From NCBI GenBank assembly GCA_003991915.1, contig RQTK01000790.1:4514-68513 (forward strand): DNA of 64,000 nt. The letters run 5' to 3'. This DNA comes from Elysia chlorotica. Lineage: Eukaryota > Mollusca > Gastropoda > Plakobranchidae. This document shows, piece by piece, positions 27,601 to 36,903 of this stretch. Position 1 is the first letter of the stretch; the number at the start of each line of letters is the position of its first letter. The notes below the pieces were generated by a model. That model made no database searches, was not told the origin of the DNA, and saw only the letters and a program-made list of their open reading frames with translations. The position numbers and the translations under genes are program-made.

Positions 27601-28436
27601 CCTAGATATCTATCTTCTTACCAAACATGTTCCAAGTTTTGAGATATGATTATAAACTTTATATTCGCAATTGAAAAAGTCCGGAATTATATCTTAAACT
27701 AAAGAATTGTAGATCTAGGCCTACAGATCGGATTTCTATTTCATCTATTCCCGAAATTTAATGATCCCATTAAAAAAGAAATAGATCCAGAAAAACCTGT
27801 ACCTGTTCGACCCCTGAAATAAAGTTAGACAGCAGTGGGTAAGGTGTACCTACTTCACAAACTCATGGTACGTTCAGTCTAATATTTAAATAAAGGGCAT
27901 AGATGCCATGTATTTCAATTTATAACTGGCAAAATGGGACGAGTTAAAAATATATAAGTTAACGAGGAAAACATACAATCTAGATCTAGATCTAGGTCTA
28001 GTACAGATCTAGAATCTAGATATAAAAAAGTACAATACCTGACCATCTGATCTCTAATCTAGTCTACTCAGCTACTGTACTTAGATCTGCAACATTCTAG
28101 GCTAGATGATAAAAAGGGCTAGGTCTATATATTATAATTATGAAACGATTTAGGTAAAGACTAGATCTAGATCTAGACATGTTATCTTTGTCTTCATATC
28201 ATATTCAAATGCAAAACATTTACCTGTGGAAGCTTCAATAGAATTCCTGCAGTTTGAATGAGCTCACAGCCCAAGATGCGCAGATCTGTCTCTACCTCTT
28301 TTTCTAGTCCATCTAGCATCGATGGAGTTTCAGATAATTTTTCGTCAGGAATAAGCACATTTTCAAGGGTTAATTCTACCCTACTGAAGTCTCGCTTCAT
28401 GGTTGAATTATTTGTAATTTCAGTCATTCTTGTCAA
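12367..28436 (-). CDS. CCNL1: Cyclin L, complete eight-exon gene
   Basis: Cyclin L is a nuclear cyclin that partners CDK11-type (and CDK12/13-type) kinases and couples transcription to pre-mRNA splicing. Coding exons from the start are 28436-28224, 26913-26839, 26309-26200, 15846-15726, 15464-15195, 14260-14140, 13793-13556 and 12880-12367. All have AG/GT borders and sum to 1662 bases, that is 553 codons and a stop in one frame. Residues about 22-71 carry [21 protein letters not shown] and [10 protein letters not shown], typical of cyclin L. Two cyclin boxes follow ([20 protein letters not shown]; then [19 protein letters not shown] and CACIYLAAR). The tail is Lys/Glu-rich, then Arg/Ser-rich ([11 protein letters not shown], then RD, DY and KDR repeats), as expected of the RS domain that targets splicing speckles. 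Invertebrates usually have one cyclin L, so the L1/L2 label is nominal. Intron 3 is 10.35 kb. Confidence is high because every splice phase agrees. Confidence 0.95.
13556..13793 (-). CDS. CCNL1: Cyclin L exon 7
   Basis: It encodes [18 protein letters not shown], then a polar region with [17 protein letters not shown] and [13 protein letters not shown] acceptor and GTATGT donor; it ends in phase 2. Confidence 0.9.
14140..14260 (-). CDS. CCNL1: Cyclin L exon 6
   Basis: It encodes a charged helical segment, [18 protein letters not shown] then LEKSKAKG, and a Ser-rich end NSSSRH. TTGCAG acceptor and GTAAGT donor; it ends in phase 1. Confidence 0.92.
14459..14688. mobile_element. MITE-like element with 24-bp perfect inverted ends
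   Basis: The 24 bases at 14459-14482 (AGGCAACCAGGGTGAATC then AGGCAC) are the exact reverse complement of 14665-14688. The 230-bp interior is AT-rich and non-coding. No clear target-site duplication was seen. It lies in cyclin L intron 5. Confidence 0.75.
14933..15092 (+). repeat. tRNA-derived SINE, head type A, shortened
   Basis: The plus-strand copy in cyclin L intron 5 is antisense to the gene. The head has TATCGGCTTCCGACGCAC and the B box GAGTTCGAGCCC. The body GACTGAGACAGGAGTCATGG then jumps from CTCATGTGTGGG to TTGGACGTTAAAACC, so about 70 bases of the usual body are deleted. Confidence 0.85.
15195..15464 (-). CDS. CCNL1: Cyclin L exon 5 (second cyclin box)
   Basis: It encodes 90 residues from [10 protein letters not shown] through [18 protein letters not shown] and [17 protein letters not shown] to [14 protein letters not shown] acceptor and GTTAGT donor, phase 0. 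Confidence 0.94.
15726..15846 (-). CDS. CCNL1: Cyclin L exon 4
   Basis: It encodes [16 protein letters not shown] then [15 protein letters not shown], ending HVKHPHK. CTTCAG acceptor and GTCAGT donor; it starts in phase 2 and ends in phase 0. Confidence 0.93.
17783..17819 (+). repeat. Poly(A) run of 37
   Basis: Uninterrupted A homopolymer in cyclin L intron 3. No retroposed sequence was recognised next to it. Confidence 0.9.
20466..20722 (-). repeat. tRNA-derived SINE, head type A, full length
   Basis: This is one of the best copies. On the minus strand the head GGCGCGGTGGCCCAGGGGTA gives the A box and GAGTTCGAACCCTGGCTG the B box. Between them is CATCGGCTTCCGACGCAA. The body has GTGACCGGCTGAGACAGGAG and CTTGGGGCCCGTCCACGATA, and the tail is GCTGACGTTGGACTTTAAAA then CCCAACCAACC. 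It is in cyclin L intron 3, in the same orientation as the gene. Confidence 0.92.
24566..24620 (+). repeat. (GA)n microsatellite
   Basis: Perfect GA dinucleotide tract of about 27 units in cyclin L intron 3. Confidence 0.95.
26200..26309 (-). CDS. CCNL1: Cyclin L exon 3
   Basis: It encodes [29 protein letters not shown] and IKQVRNK plus two bases of the next codon. GGCAG acceptor and GTAGGT donor, phase 2. It precedes the 10.35-kb intron. Confidence 0.93.
26839..26913 (-). CDS. CCNL1: Cyclin L exon 2
   Basis: It encodes 25 residues, [19 protein letters not shown] then IKHNME, in the first cyclin box. TTTCAG acceptor and GTAAGA donor, phase 0. Confidence 0.93.
27281..27537 (-). repeat. tRNA-derived SINE, head type A, full length
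   Basis: This copy in cyclin L intron 1 is very similar to the one at 20466-20722, with the same GGCCCAGTGGTAGAACATCG head, GAGCTCGAATCC B-box region and a CCAACCAACC tail. Close similarity suggests relatively recent spread of type A. Confidence 0.9.
27975..28172. repeat. CTAGAT-rich stretch
   Basis: Clusters of CTAGATCTAGATCTAG-type sequence occur at about 27980-28025 and 28150-28180 in cyclin L intron 1. It is a degenerate hexamer repeat with many overlapping TCTAGA and AGATCT palindromes. Confidence 0.65.
28224..28436 (-). CDS. CCNL1: Cyclin L exon 1 (start codon)
   Basis: It encodes residues 1-71, from the ATG at 28436 to ILLKLPQ, followed by a CCACAG/GTAAAT donor. Phase 0. A second in-frame Met lies at residue 4 and a third at residue 13. 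Confidence 0.93.
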
Positions 28437-28700
28437 AGTTTGTCACTTCTACGACATGTACTCGACACAAGATGGCTGAAAGGGAAAGTAACAGGAAGTC
28501 TGCAAATGACGTAGACGCTGCTAACCACTCAGGTGCACCATGGGAAAGAGAAGATGAAGGCTATTGATACTATTTTGTTTGTAAAATGGAATCGTCTTGC
28601 TCGTAACGAAACTTTAAAAAGAGATTAGATTCGCATTCCTGCAGGTTGGTTAACGAAACTTTAAAAAGAGATTAGATTCGCATTCCTGCAGGTTGGTTAA
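28437..28700 (-). promoter_or_regulatory. Probable cyclin L promoter and 5' leader
   Basis: Read on the minus strand, a GCCATCTTG motif at 28469-28477 matches the YY1-type element common near animal transcription starts, about 33 bases from the start codon. Further upstream a 47-bp unit is duplicated in tandem at 28604-28650 and 28651-28697. No TATA box is obvious. The assignment is inferred from position and motif only. Confidence 0.4.
28604..28697. repeat. Tandem duplication, 2 x 47 bp
   Basis: Two adjacent copies of a 47-bp unit beginning TAACGAAACTTTAAAAAGAG and ending CAGGTTGGT appear identical. They lie 170-260 bases upstream of the cyclin L start codon. Confidence 0.92.
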
Positions 28701-29044
28701 AAGAACTCATAGCAGTAACAACCACAGACTGCAGGAATGTTTTAAAGAACTCAAAGTAGTAAATACAACCACAGATATCTTGGTTGAGTCCGGCAGGTGA
28801 AAACCAATCGTCGCCCGCTGTCGTTCACCGCCTGTGCTCCTACGTCCTACTGATTTTCGTAAAGGATGTTTCACCTTGAACAAAAAAATGAAAATAACTC
28901 TTCACAAGCTGGCCTATCCGTCTCTACCCTCTCCCCTTCCCCTCCTCCACCCCGCTCTGCCCAACAGTATAATCACACCCATCTAGGCTTCCATCACCCA
29001 ATGTACCAACATGCCATGGTACCCTTGTCGCTGGTCATGATTGT

Positions 29045-29126
29045 GACCACCTGGGATGTCACAATGGCGACCACCTGGGATGTCACAATGGCGACCACCT
29101 GGGATGTCACAATGGCGACAACCTGG
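29045..29126 (+). repeat. 24-bp tandem repeat, about 3.4 units
   Basis: The unit GACCACCTGGGATGTCACAA then TGGC repeats three times and then decays (GACAACCTGGCGTG). Because 24 is divisible by three it opens a frame with the eight-residue repeat TWDVTMAT, but no gene context supports translation. Confidence 0.85.
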
Positions 29127-29129
29127 CGT

Positions 29130-30527
29130 GTTTAAATCTTCTAGGTTTCCTAGGGGCATTTCCAACGGCGGCAGTTGTTTTGCTTACCATCCCCTCATCT
29201 AACTCGCCTAGTCCATGATTGTAATGGCTCCTCATTCACACCATTAAATAGTGGTTATCTTGGCCCTACCCTCACACCCTGCTCTTGAGTTTTATTTTTA
29301 CACGGGCAAGCAAATCTGAGCTCAACTGAACATTAAAACGTAGTAAGTGCCGCAAACAGTGATGTTTTTTTTTTTCGAAGAAAATGAATCAAGTTCAGGT
29401 AGCGAACCATAACCAGAAATAGAGGAAGCCATATAGATGCAATTGGAAAGCGAACCTGCAGAGGAGCAACAGAACCCAAAACAGAAGACCGTCTAAAAAA
29501 GAAGATGCATGAAATACTAATTATAACAATTAATTTATTCAGTAGTTACAAAGTATATAAACTCTGCAATTTTCTTTTTAGTTTACCTCCAACAATGCGT
29601 TATATTTTCATTAAACAAGTTGTCTCTATCTTTTCTTTGTATGGGTTTAAAGTCATGAAGTCAGGGTATGTCACAATACTGTGGTATGTCTATTAATCAT
29701 GTAGTATCACACTTAACCAACTATACACAACTCGAGATGACAAAAGCAAAACATCCCCCGAGACAGATGCAATGCAGATGTAGTTATTATCAATATCCAC
29801 CCGAGTCCAAACATACTTTACTAAACTTAGTTATTAGCGATAGAGTTTTAGATTTAGAAGGGGAAAATATTTAATAGCATTATAAATCTAATCTTCTCAC
29901 CATGAATCATCTCTATTTAAATTTGAATTATAAACAGTGGTAAATTAAGAGTAGAGTCGTGCATCTATCTGAACAATAAAAAACAAAAACAACAACTTTT
30001 TACCATAATGACTCACAATCTAAGATCCGAGTCGGACTGCCGTTGTGACTGGGGTGGTGGAGGCCTTGCCATCCGTATTAAACCCTCTTTTATTTTTTTA
30101 GCTTTGGTCAATATGAGCACACACAAAAAACGACAAACAACAACAACAAAATTAAAAGCACATGTGTCTATCAATAGCACTCCGTGATTAAAATCGGGCA
30201 CATATGCAGGCCCCAGTGCAGTACAGCCACAGCCCCACCCCAGGCACCAGGGACAGTCTGGTTCGGGCCTAACCCTGCCTAGTGCTTACATTGCACCATA
30301 GTGGCGGTCACGGGTTGTGGGCAGGTAAAGCATAGAATGCATTAATACAACTCTGTGGGTTGAAGTCACACAATGGGACATGGATAAACGCATCGTCTAC
30401 CAGGTGGTTCGCCGTCGGCTGTAAGTCTGTTGGGCGCCTGGAAGATAAATACACTGTACAATGAATTAGGCCTATGACTGTATCGTCTTCGCCTCAGGGA
30501 AACCTAGGAGACGTTAAAACCTGAATA

Positions 30528-30530
<3 letters not shown>
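29130..30530. other. Non-coding spacer
   Basis: No gene was recognised. The end (about 30480-30530) reads CCTAGGAGACGTTAAAACCT then GAATAGAG and runs into a GA microsatellite, matching the alternative SINE tail seen at 6836, so a diverged SINE or LINE 3' end is likely there. Confidence 0.45.

Positions 30531-30573
<43 letters not shown>
30531..30573 (+). repeat. (GA)n microsatellite seeded at a retroposon tail
   Basis: Perfect GA tract directly following a GACGTTAAAACC-type retroposon 3' end. Confidence 0.9.
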
Positions 30574-30577
<4 letters not shown>

Positions 30578-30689
30578 TATGTATTGCCAAAAGATTACAG
30601 GTAATAATTTAGCGGCTTAGCGCCCCCCCCCCTCCCCCCGGTCTGGGTGTTACTCCAATATCGTCTATCCCTTCCCAGCTGGACTAGAT

Positions 30690-30768
30690 AGGCGCGCTGG
30701 TCCAAGGGTGGAGCGCATAGATTCTATTTTGAAGGAGGTGGGTTCGAGCTTCGCTCTTATCGCCGCCC
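30690..30768 (+). repeat. tRNA-like SINE head, isolated
   Basis: GCGCGCTGGTCCAAGGGTGG looks like an A box and GTGGGTTCGAGCTTCG a B box. The following body does not match the main SINE family. It is unlikely to be a working tRNA because paired acceptor arms were not found. Confidence 0.45.
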
Positions 30769-31024
30769 CCCCCCTCTAATTGTGACTATCATGGGCATCC
30801 CGCTTGGAGATTTTGTCGCTGTATAGAGCCTTTCTCGAATGTAGTAGATGTTGAGCTTCGCTTTTTACAACAAATAGAGCTTTTTTTTTTTGCATCATTA
30901 GCACAACGTGTGGTCAGTTGTGAAACTCGGTGCAGCATGGGTAGTATTCATATTCAAGGCTCGTCTACCTTTCGGTCTTCGTAACTGACCACCGGTGTTT
31001 GTTTTGTTGCTTAACGTCAACGTC

Positions 31025-31215
31025 AGCAACTTGTAAGCTGGTAGCCTTGGGGTAGAGCATCGGTTTCCGACTCAGAGGGTCCGAGGTTAAAGTCCCCCTC
31101 TCTCAGACGCGTCTATTTCCTCCTGGTTTGGTCAGGGTCAGTCTAATATGACTAACCAAATTTCGGGGTATCCGGCTCAGACTTTTTGCGATATAGACGT
31201 TAAAACTAGATGAGA
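31025..31215 (+). repeat. Diverged tRNA-derived SINE
   Basis: TGGTAGCCTTGGGGTAGAGC and CATCGGTTTCCGAC resemble the type A head, and GGGTCCGAGGTTAAAGTCCC the B-box region. The body keeps GGTCAGGGTCAGTCTAATAT and the tail ATAGACGTTAAAAC. It is a separate, older subfamily. Confidence 0.6.
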
Positions 31216-31344
31216 GCTTCGCTCCCTCCGAACGCGTTGTGTGTGTGTGTGTGTGTGTGCGGAGCACGGTTATCCCAATACATTAACTCTGAAATGAGAA
31301 TAGAATGTCAATTCTTTGTAAAACAAACCAAATATGTCACCCCA

Positions 31345-31470
31345 TGGAACGAATTGGCCCAGCGATAGAGCGCGCGGTTTGATCCCCAAGTAAGCCGACT
31401 TGTTCCATGCTGGGTCAGTGTCAGTAATAGATGCTTTGCGATCCAAACGACGAGATTTGATGCCTTGATC
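31345..31470 (+). repeat. Diverged tRNA-derived SINE fragment
   Basis: GAATTGGCCCAGCGATAGAG (A-box-like) and GGTTTGATCCCC (B-box-like) are followed by GCTGGGTCAGTGTCAGTAAT, related to the shared body. It ends unclearly near 31470. Confidence 0.5.
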
Positions 31471-31534
31471 ACGCCCTTTAGGCTGGGGTTTTCTGGTGGC
31501 TCACTGGCTCCGCAAGTCAGAGCTGCTACAGATT

Positions 31535-31729
31535 TGTCTCGTTACCGCTCGTCTTCGTTTTGTCTCGTTACCGCTCGTCTTCGTTTTGTCTCGTTACCGC
31601 TCGTCTTCGTTTTGTCTCGTTACCGCTCGTCTTCGTTTTGTCTCGTTACCGCTCGTCTTCGTTTTGTCTCGTTACCGCTCGTCTTCGTTTTGTCTCGTTA
31701 CCGCTCGTCTTCGTTTTGTCTCGTTACCT
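31535..31729 (+). repeat. 26-bp minisatellite, about 7.5 units
   Basis: The unit TGTCTCGTTACCGCTCGTCT then TCGTTT repeats with starts spaced exactly 26 bases. Since 26 is not a multiple of three, all three reading frames are visited in turn and stay open, which creates artefactual proteins. Confidence 0.95.
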
Positions 31730-31914
31730 CTAATGTGACCGACGGAGACTCCCGCCACTATTCTATCTCTGTGTTGCAGCACATTGAAAAAAAATTGTCA
31801 GACTGTAGATTCTTGGGGTCGTTTGCCGTATCGTAGGCTAGAACCAAACAGATCAATTACTCCAAAACATCGTCATACGGACCAACCCATTCTCACCCAA
31901 AAATAAGATTTCTT

Positions 31915-32160
31915 GCTTTCTCAGCCCGAACACGGGCTATGGAGCGAACTGCTGCAAGTGGTAGGGAATTGGGCCCCGAGTCGGAAGGTTATGAGTGTGA
32001 TCCCACCACCAGGCAAATCATTATCTATTTGTCGGGATCGCCCCTTACTGGTCGGATCGGTGGCAAGTAGCTCAATTATCTTGTTTCAACGTTTCCATTC
32101 TCTGGCCGTTTTCGGAAAGGACTGTAACCGTTTTTGTTTTTTTTAACGTTGGTCTGAAAT
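31915..32160 (+). repeat. Possible diverged tRNA-derived SINE
   Basis: GCTGCAAGTGGTAGGGAATT and GAGTGTGATCCCACCAC resemble degraded A and B boxes. CCCCTTACTGGTCGGATCGG resembles the body start, and AACGTTGGTCTGAAATG may be a tail. Confidence 0.4.
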
Positions 32161-32696
32161 GTATAACCAACAGTGATAGTCACGAGTATTTTATTATGCT
32201 GTAGTGCTGGTCCTAAATTTATGGAGTTTCGCAGAACAAATAGCCCTTCGGAAGTGTACAAAGATTAGTCTATGTAGCCTACTTGTCTAGTGCAATATGG
32301 CGCCGAGTTCCGTCTCATGCATGTCGAGCCTTTTTTCTTTTATGGATAAGGGAAAATAACAATTATTGTGAACGCGCTTTAAGCTTTTCATGGGAACGGA
32401 AAGTTGTCTTGAACGTGGGCATTTTTTATGACTCTTATGTCGTGTTTGTGCTTCTGTGAAACTTCGCAACACATATTTCTATAAATAGCACTAGATCGTT
32501 CAGAAAAATGGCGGTCCCTCTTCGCGGCATATCAACACGCGAGCTTTGAGTCGGACTGGGTGGGCGGAAAGAAAGGGGTGGGGTGGGGGCAGAAACTACC
32601 CAATCTGAGCCCAGCGCAATGGAAAAATAATAGGAAAATAATGACACCGGTGCTCTCTGAGGAGTTTTATTACCTGATAAATGGCGATTTTCATAA

Positions 32697-32717
32697 ATAT
32701 TATTATTATTATCATCA

Positions 32718-32763
<46 letters not shown>

Positions 32764-32923
32764 CATTATTATTGATTATTATTATCATTATTATTATTAT
32801 TATTATTATCATCGTCACCATCTCCATCATTATGATCATTGTTTTATCTATTACCATTATTATTACTATTATTATTATTATTAACAACTAGTATTATTAT
32901 TATTATTATTATTATTATTGTTG

Positions 32924-32967
<44 letters not shown>

Positions 32968-32970
32968 CTG
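32697..32970 (+). repeat. ATT/ATC trinucleotide tract
   Basis: Long imperfect (ATT)n with ATC variants and one interruption at about 32820-32890. Poly-Ile, Tyr and Asn frames on both strands are composition artefacts. Confidence 0.95.
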
Positions 32971-33124
32971 AGCAACTTGCCCTAAAACATACGCAGCCAG
33001 CACAACTAGACGGAAGCGTTCGATTGACTGCTAAATAAATTAAACAAACAAACAAACAAAAATAGTCCAACGCTACCGACTGCTTGATCTATCTGTAACA
33101 ACAATGTTTTAAAAGTGCCTTTTA

Positions 33125-33247
33125 AGGTGCGAATGACTGGGTGTGGCAGCACATACAATTGTAAGACGTCCGTCTTGGGGCCCGTCCACAAAATAGCCTA
33201 TATAGTGCTGATGTTGGACGTTAAAACCACCTCAACTCAACTCAACT
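33125..33247 (+). repeat. SINE 3' half
   Basis: It contains GTGTGGCAGCACATACAATT, GACGTCCGTCTTGGGGCCCG and TTGGACGTTAAAACC with a (CAACT)n tail. The tRNA-like head is missing. Confidence 0.85.
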
Positions 33248-33249
33248 CT

Positions 33250-35057
33250 GATTACGTAGCCTACATAGATGCGCTCATCATGTAACATTGTTTTGTAACA
33301 TTATAGACATTGGCCCGCTAGCGTATCACAGGCGTGATGCGCGGCTTCCAGCCCCCTCCTTTCCTCTCCGCAGTAACATTCAAGTTCCGCCGTGCTGCGA
33401 CGTCACTGAGCTATCTAGTGCTATTAATAGATATCTGTCAATGAAAGGGAGATCACCCTCATTACTATTTTACTGAATGAAAGGTTGAAAACCCATGGCA
33501 AGGCTTATTAAGCTTACACATGATTTTGTTTTTGTTGTGCAAACGTAGACAGTGAGCTAGATTGGGCAGCAGGTGATGTATCTTAAATATATATAATTAT
33601 ACTATTACTTTATTTATACATCTAAATAATATTTTTATTCAGACTGAAAAAATCTAGTCTAGATCTAAAGCAGGTTTCTGATCTCTAGCAAGTTGATCAG
33701 TCAATCTAGTCTAGGGCCTTTTTTAATTAAAAAGTACAACGTTGTGCCTTTGTGGAAGCTCATGAATCGTCGTTTACATGCCATCTTTATAAATCTCATA
33801 TTATATTGTTATGACGAGCCGTAAACTACTGGTACGTTGTACTTACCACTGCGACGCTTTGAAGGCCGGCCGAATTGCCTTTTACAGCCAGTCTGGGTGT
33901 GGCAGCACTGACAACTGTTCACTTCTAAAACTGATGTTCTTAGTGTTGCGCTGATATTGCTACAAGTATTTTTAAAATTATTTCTAATCATAAATTATAT
34001 TGAAATAAACTATATTGAGTCTGTTTCTATTGCGCTGAGAAGTTGGTTGATTTCACTATCTTGTTTTTTTTCTGCTTTTTAATCGTTTCTTACTTTTTTT
34101 GGGAGGGGGGGGGGGGAAAGAGAAGCCAATTAATGGGTTATTTCATTTTTGTCCCACAGGTGATTACAATTAAACTGATTTTATTTTGAATAGCTGTAAG
34201 TGTGATATGTTTCAGTTGAAATCCTTTTTTTTTTTACATAGAACAACACTCCTCTTACAGTGTGTGTCTCTTGGCTGAAGATGCATTTAGAACTTTTGTA
34301 GCACCAATTGAAAGTTTTATATGATACAGAAATGGAAATATCAGCTGAGGATCGAACTTTTGACTCCCTACTCGTCAATCCAAAGCACTAATGGTAGAGA
34401 TATCTGGCACCTTATAATTATTGGTGAAAATGAAATCCCCATAAATGTCCCAAAGGTTTCCTAAAGAGGTGGGTAGGAACAGAGGGACAACACCAAAGAT
34501 TTGAACCTTGGACCTTCTGCTCCTCAGTCCTGAGCTATCAAGATGAGAACCGGCCTGATAAACTCAGTTTAGTGTAATAACTAAAAGTGAGCCAATTGCA
34601 ATTACAGTAATTATTACAAGCCCACAGTCACATGAACAGAATATGTGGAATTCAACATGCAATGTGGTCAGCGTCGGTTTCACATCAGTGTGTGCGTGTG
34701 TGTATGTCTGTCTTTGTGTCTTGATGGGGTGGCGTTTGACACTCGTAGATGTGAATCAGTCAAGTTGTAAGAAGCAGAAACATCATAGTCATAGTGTCAT
34801 CTTGTAGTAGATCTGCACCCTATTTAAAATATTTGGCTTCAAAATAAAAAAGGAGGGCCATCATTGCCAAGTCTGTAAAAGATCTGACACATAATTATAT
34901 CTAAATATGTAAAGAAGAAGTCGAGAAGGCTTTATTGAAATTTTATATGAAACTCTGTGCTTTTGTTATAATGCTAAACATGAAATGAATTGTCTATCCT
35001 TTGCTATTTCTCATCAGGTTTAAAACAGAAATAAAAAATCCACAGATTGGTCTCATA
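33250..35057 (+). other. Region upstream of LSG1-like exons
   Basis: A CpG-containing patch at about 33300-33430 (including GCGACGTCACTGAGC) could be a promoter. Just before the first coding ATG there is a convincing acceptor (TTTCTCATCAG at about 35010-35020), so a 5' untranslated exon may lie in this stretch. No J-domain exon or other coding exon was recognised here. Confidence 0.35.
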
Positions 35058-35159
35058 ATGGGTCGCCGCAAGGGACAAATAGCCATGATGGGCAACAGTC
35101 TGCTCGTGAAGGACAAACATAAAAGACACGGGCACAGAGGGAACAAGGACGATTCCTTC
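35058..35159 (+). CDS. LSG1: LSG1-like exon 1 (start codon)
   Basis: 34 codons, from ATG to DDSF, then a GTAAGC donor, phase 0. The ATG is followed by GGTCGCCGC (MGRRK), the usual LSG1 start. Confidence 0.85.
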
Positions 35160-36760
35160 GTAAGCTTTTCTTACAGACACAAATTTAAAAAAAAATAGAT
35201 TGGACATATTTTGAAAGTTGAATATGCCAACTGTAAATAATTTCAAGCTTTTCACTGTTCAATTTTGATTTTAGGTCTTAAACAGATTTTTTCTTAGGAA
35301 ATATTTGGTTTGCTTATAAATCCTGTGCTGGAAAAATAAATTGAAACTGTTAAGTTGCCATAAGCCTAATCAATTTACTGCTAGGCACTTAATTTTGCTC
35401 CTTAAAGTAAAAATTCTATAATCAACAGGGCAATTTTTTTTTTTATGGTCGCTTAGATTTCTTTGATAAAAGCAAATTAAATCACTGACTTATCACCAAC
35501 AAATACACTCAAACTCAAAGTTTTCCTCTACCTATCTCAGCTTCACACAACAGACCTAGATGATGGTACGACTTATAACCGCATCAACTTCCAGTCAGTC
35601 ACAGAACAAAGTAATTTGGAGGATTTTCTCAACACTGCAGAAATGGCTGGTAAAGATTTCACAGCAGGTAATGAACAGCACATTATTTAATCTCACTTCC
35701 ATGCTCATGCAATGAAAAAGTAAATATTTGCTGGTGACTAGAAGCGCCTCGATTGTGAAAGTATAGGTTTCCTTGCAATGAATCAAAATGTAGAGCAAGG
35801 TCAATATCTTATAATTACTTTTCAGTTTACTTTTTAATGAATGCTGTGTCAAAGTGGAACATTTGCAAACTGAATAATTTTTTATTTTAAAGAGAAATAT
35901 TTACTTGTTAGTAATGGAAATTGATTTAAGAAAAATTAAACTGATTTTATGGAGTAAGGTGTTACTTTAAGGATGCAATAAAATGCATGCAAAGCCTTTA
36001 TTGAACTTGAATATTTTTTTTTCTTCTGTAATTGTGTGATCACAGAGAGACAGAACATTCATATCATCACAAACCCTGGCCAAGGAAAGAGACTGACGGA
36101 GGCTGACATGCGGGAAATATCTCTGGCCCAAACCACACATAAAGCTCTGCTGCAAATACCTAGAAGGTATCAAAGGACATTACAAAATAGTCTAAGTGTG
36201 ATGTTTAAAAAAAAAAGAAGATGAGTTAAGACCATATTTTAATCTATATAATCTATTTGTTTCCCTCCTTGCATGTCTTCTTTTATCCAATGAGTCAACC
36301 TTGCCATATTATGTGTAGCTCTTTCTCACAAACTTAAATCAAATGTGCTAAGCAATCAAATAGATACCCAACTGAGCTTTGAACAGAATATTTTTCATGT
36401 ATTATGTGATAAATGTTTAAGAACAGAATTTTTTTCTTTAGAAAATTAAACTCTATTTTGGTCTACATAATTTCTTCAGCTCAAGCAACAGTGGTTATAG
36501 ACTAATCTTGTGAACTATGAGATCCTGATAATCCATAAAGGCTTCTGCTTTTCACTGTGATGCAATTTTATTCAAAGTTATACCATTAAAAATTATTACC
36601 TTATTCCAGTTAAAGACTCAGGCTCATATACATAAATTAATGTATTCCTTTTATTCATTCTTCTTTGTGACAGGCCCCAATGGGATGAAAACACGACAAA
36701 GGAAAATCTGTTGATGATGGAGCGAGATTCCTTCACAGACTGGAGGAGACAGCTCAAGCA
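35058..36760 (+). CDS. LSG1: LSG1-like GTPase, first four coding exons only
   Basis: LSG1 is the cytoplasmic GTPase that releases the export adaptor NMD3 from pre-60S ribosomes. The exons are 35058-35159, 35541-35667, 36046-36166 and 36674-36760. They join in frame to about 145 residues: MGRRKGQ, then a basic stretch KDKHKRHGHRG, LHTTDLDDG, INFQSVTEQSNLEDFL, NTAEMAG, QIPRRPQWDENTT and DSFTDWRRQL. These match the N-terminus of LSG1 in order. The last exon has a good CTCAAGCA/GTAGGT donor, phase 2; read without splicing it meets a TAG at once. The next expected exons, including the circularly permuted GTPase motifs, were not found downstream. Full-length members have about 600-660 residues, so about three quarters is absent. 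It could be a truncated duplicate, a rearranged gene or an assembly break. Confidence 0.85.
35541..35667 (+). CDS. LSG1: LSG1-like exon 2
   Basis: It encodes LHTTDLDDGTTYNRINFQ, SVTEQSNLEDFLNTAEMAG and KDFTA. CTCAG acceptor and GTAATG donor; it ends in phase 1. Confidence 0.87.
36046..36166 (+). CDS. LSG1: LSG1-like exon 3
   Basis: It encodes RQNIHIITNPGQGKRLTE, then the DMREISLAQTTHKALL helix and QIPR. ATCACAG acceptor and GTATCA donor; it ends in phase 2. Confidence 0.85.
36674..36760 (+). CDS. LSG1: LSG1-like exon 4 (last one found)
   Basis: It encodes RPQWDENTTKENLLMMERD then SFTDWRRQLK. GACAG acceptor and GTAGGT donor; it ends in phase 2. The partner exon is not in the window. Confidence 0.83.
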
Positions 36761-36903
36761 GTAGGTCGTCTGTTGAGTGGGGGTTTATTGGCTGAGGGGG
36801 GAGGAGTGTGAGTGTTAAATTGTTTGGTTTTTATTCTGAAGGTCCCTAGTCCAATCCCCAATTGGACTAAAATATTTGTCCGATGTCATCCTCTACTGGT
36901 AAG

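Noticed and set aside
28866..29135. 89-codon frame with TWDVTMAT repeats as a repeat protein
   Set aside because: The repeat is short DNA duplication of 24 bases; there is no exon context or homologous motif.
32435..32887. Poly-Ile, poly-Asn and poly-Tyr frames
   Set aside because: They come from the ATT/ATC tract.
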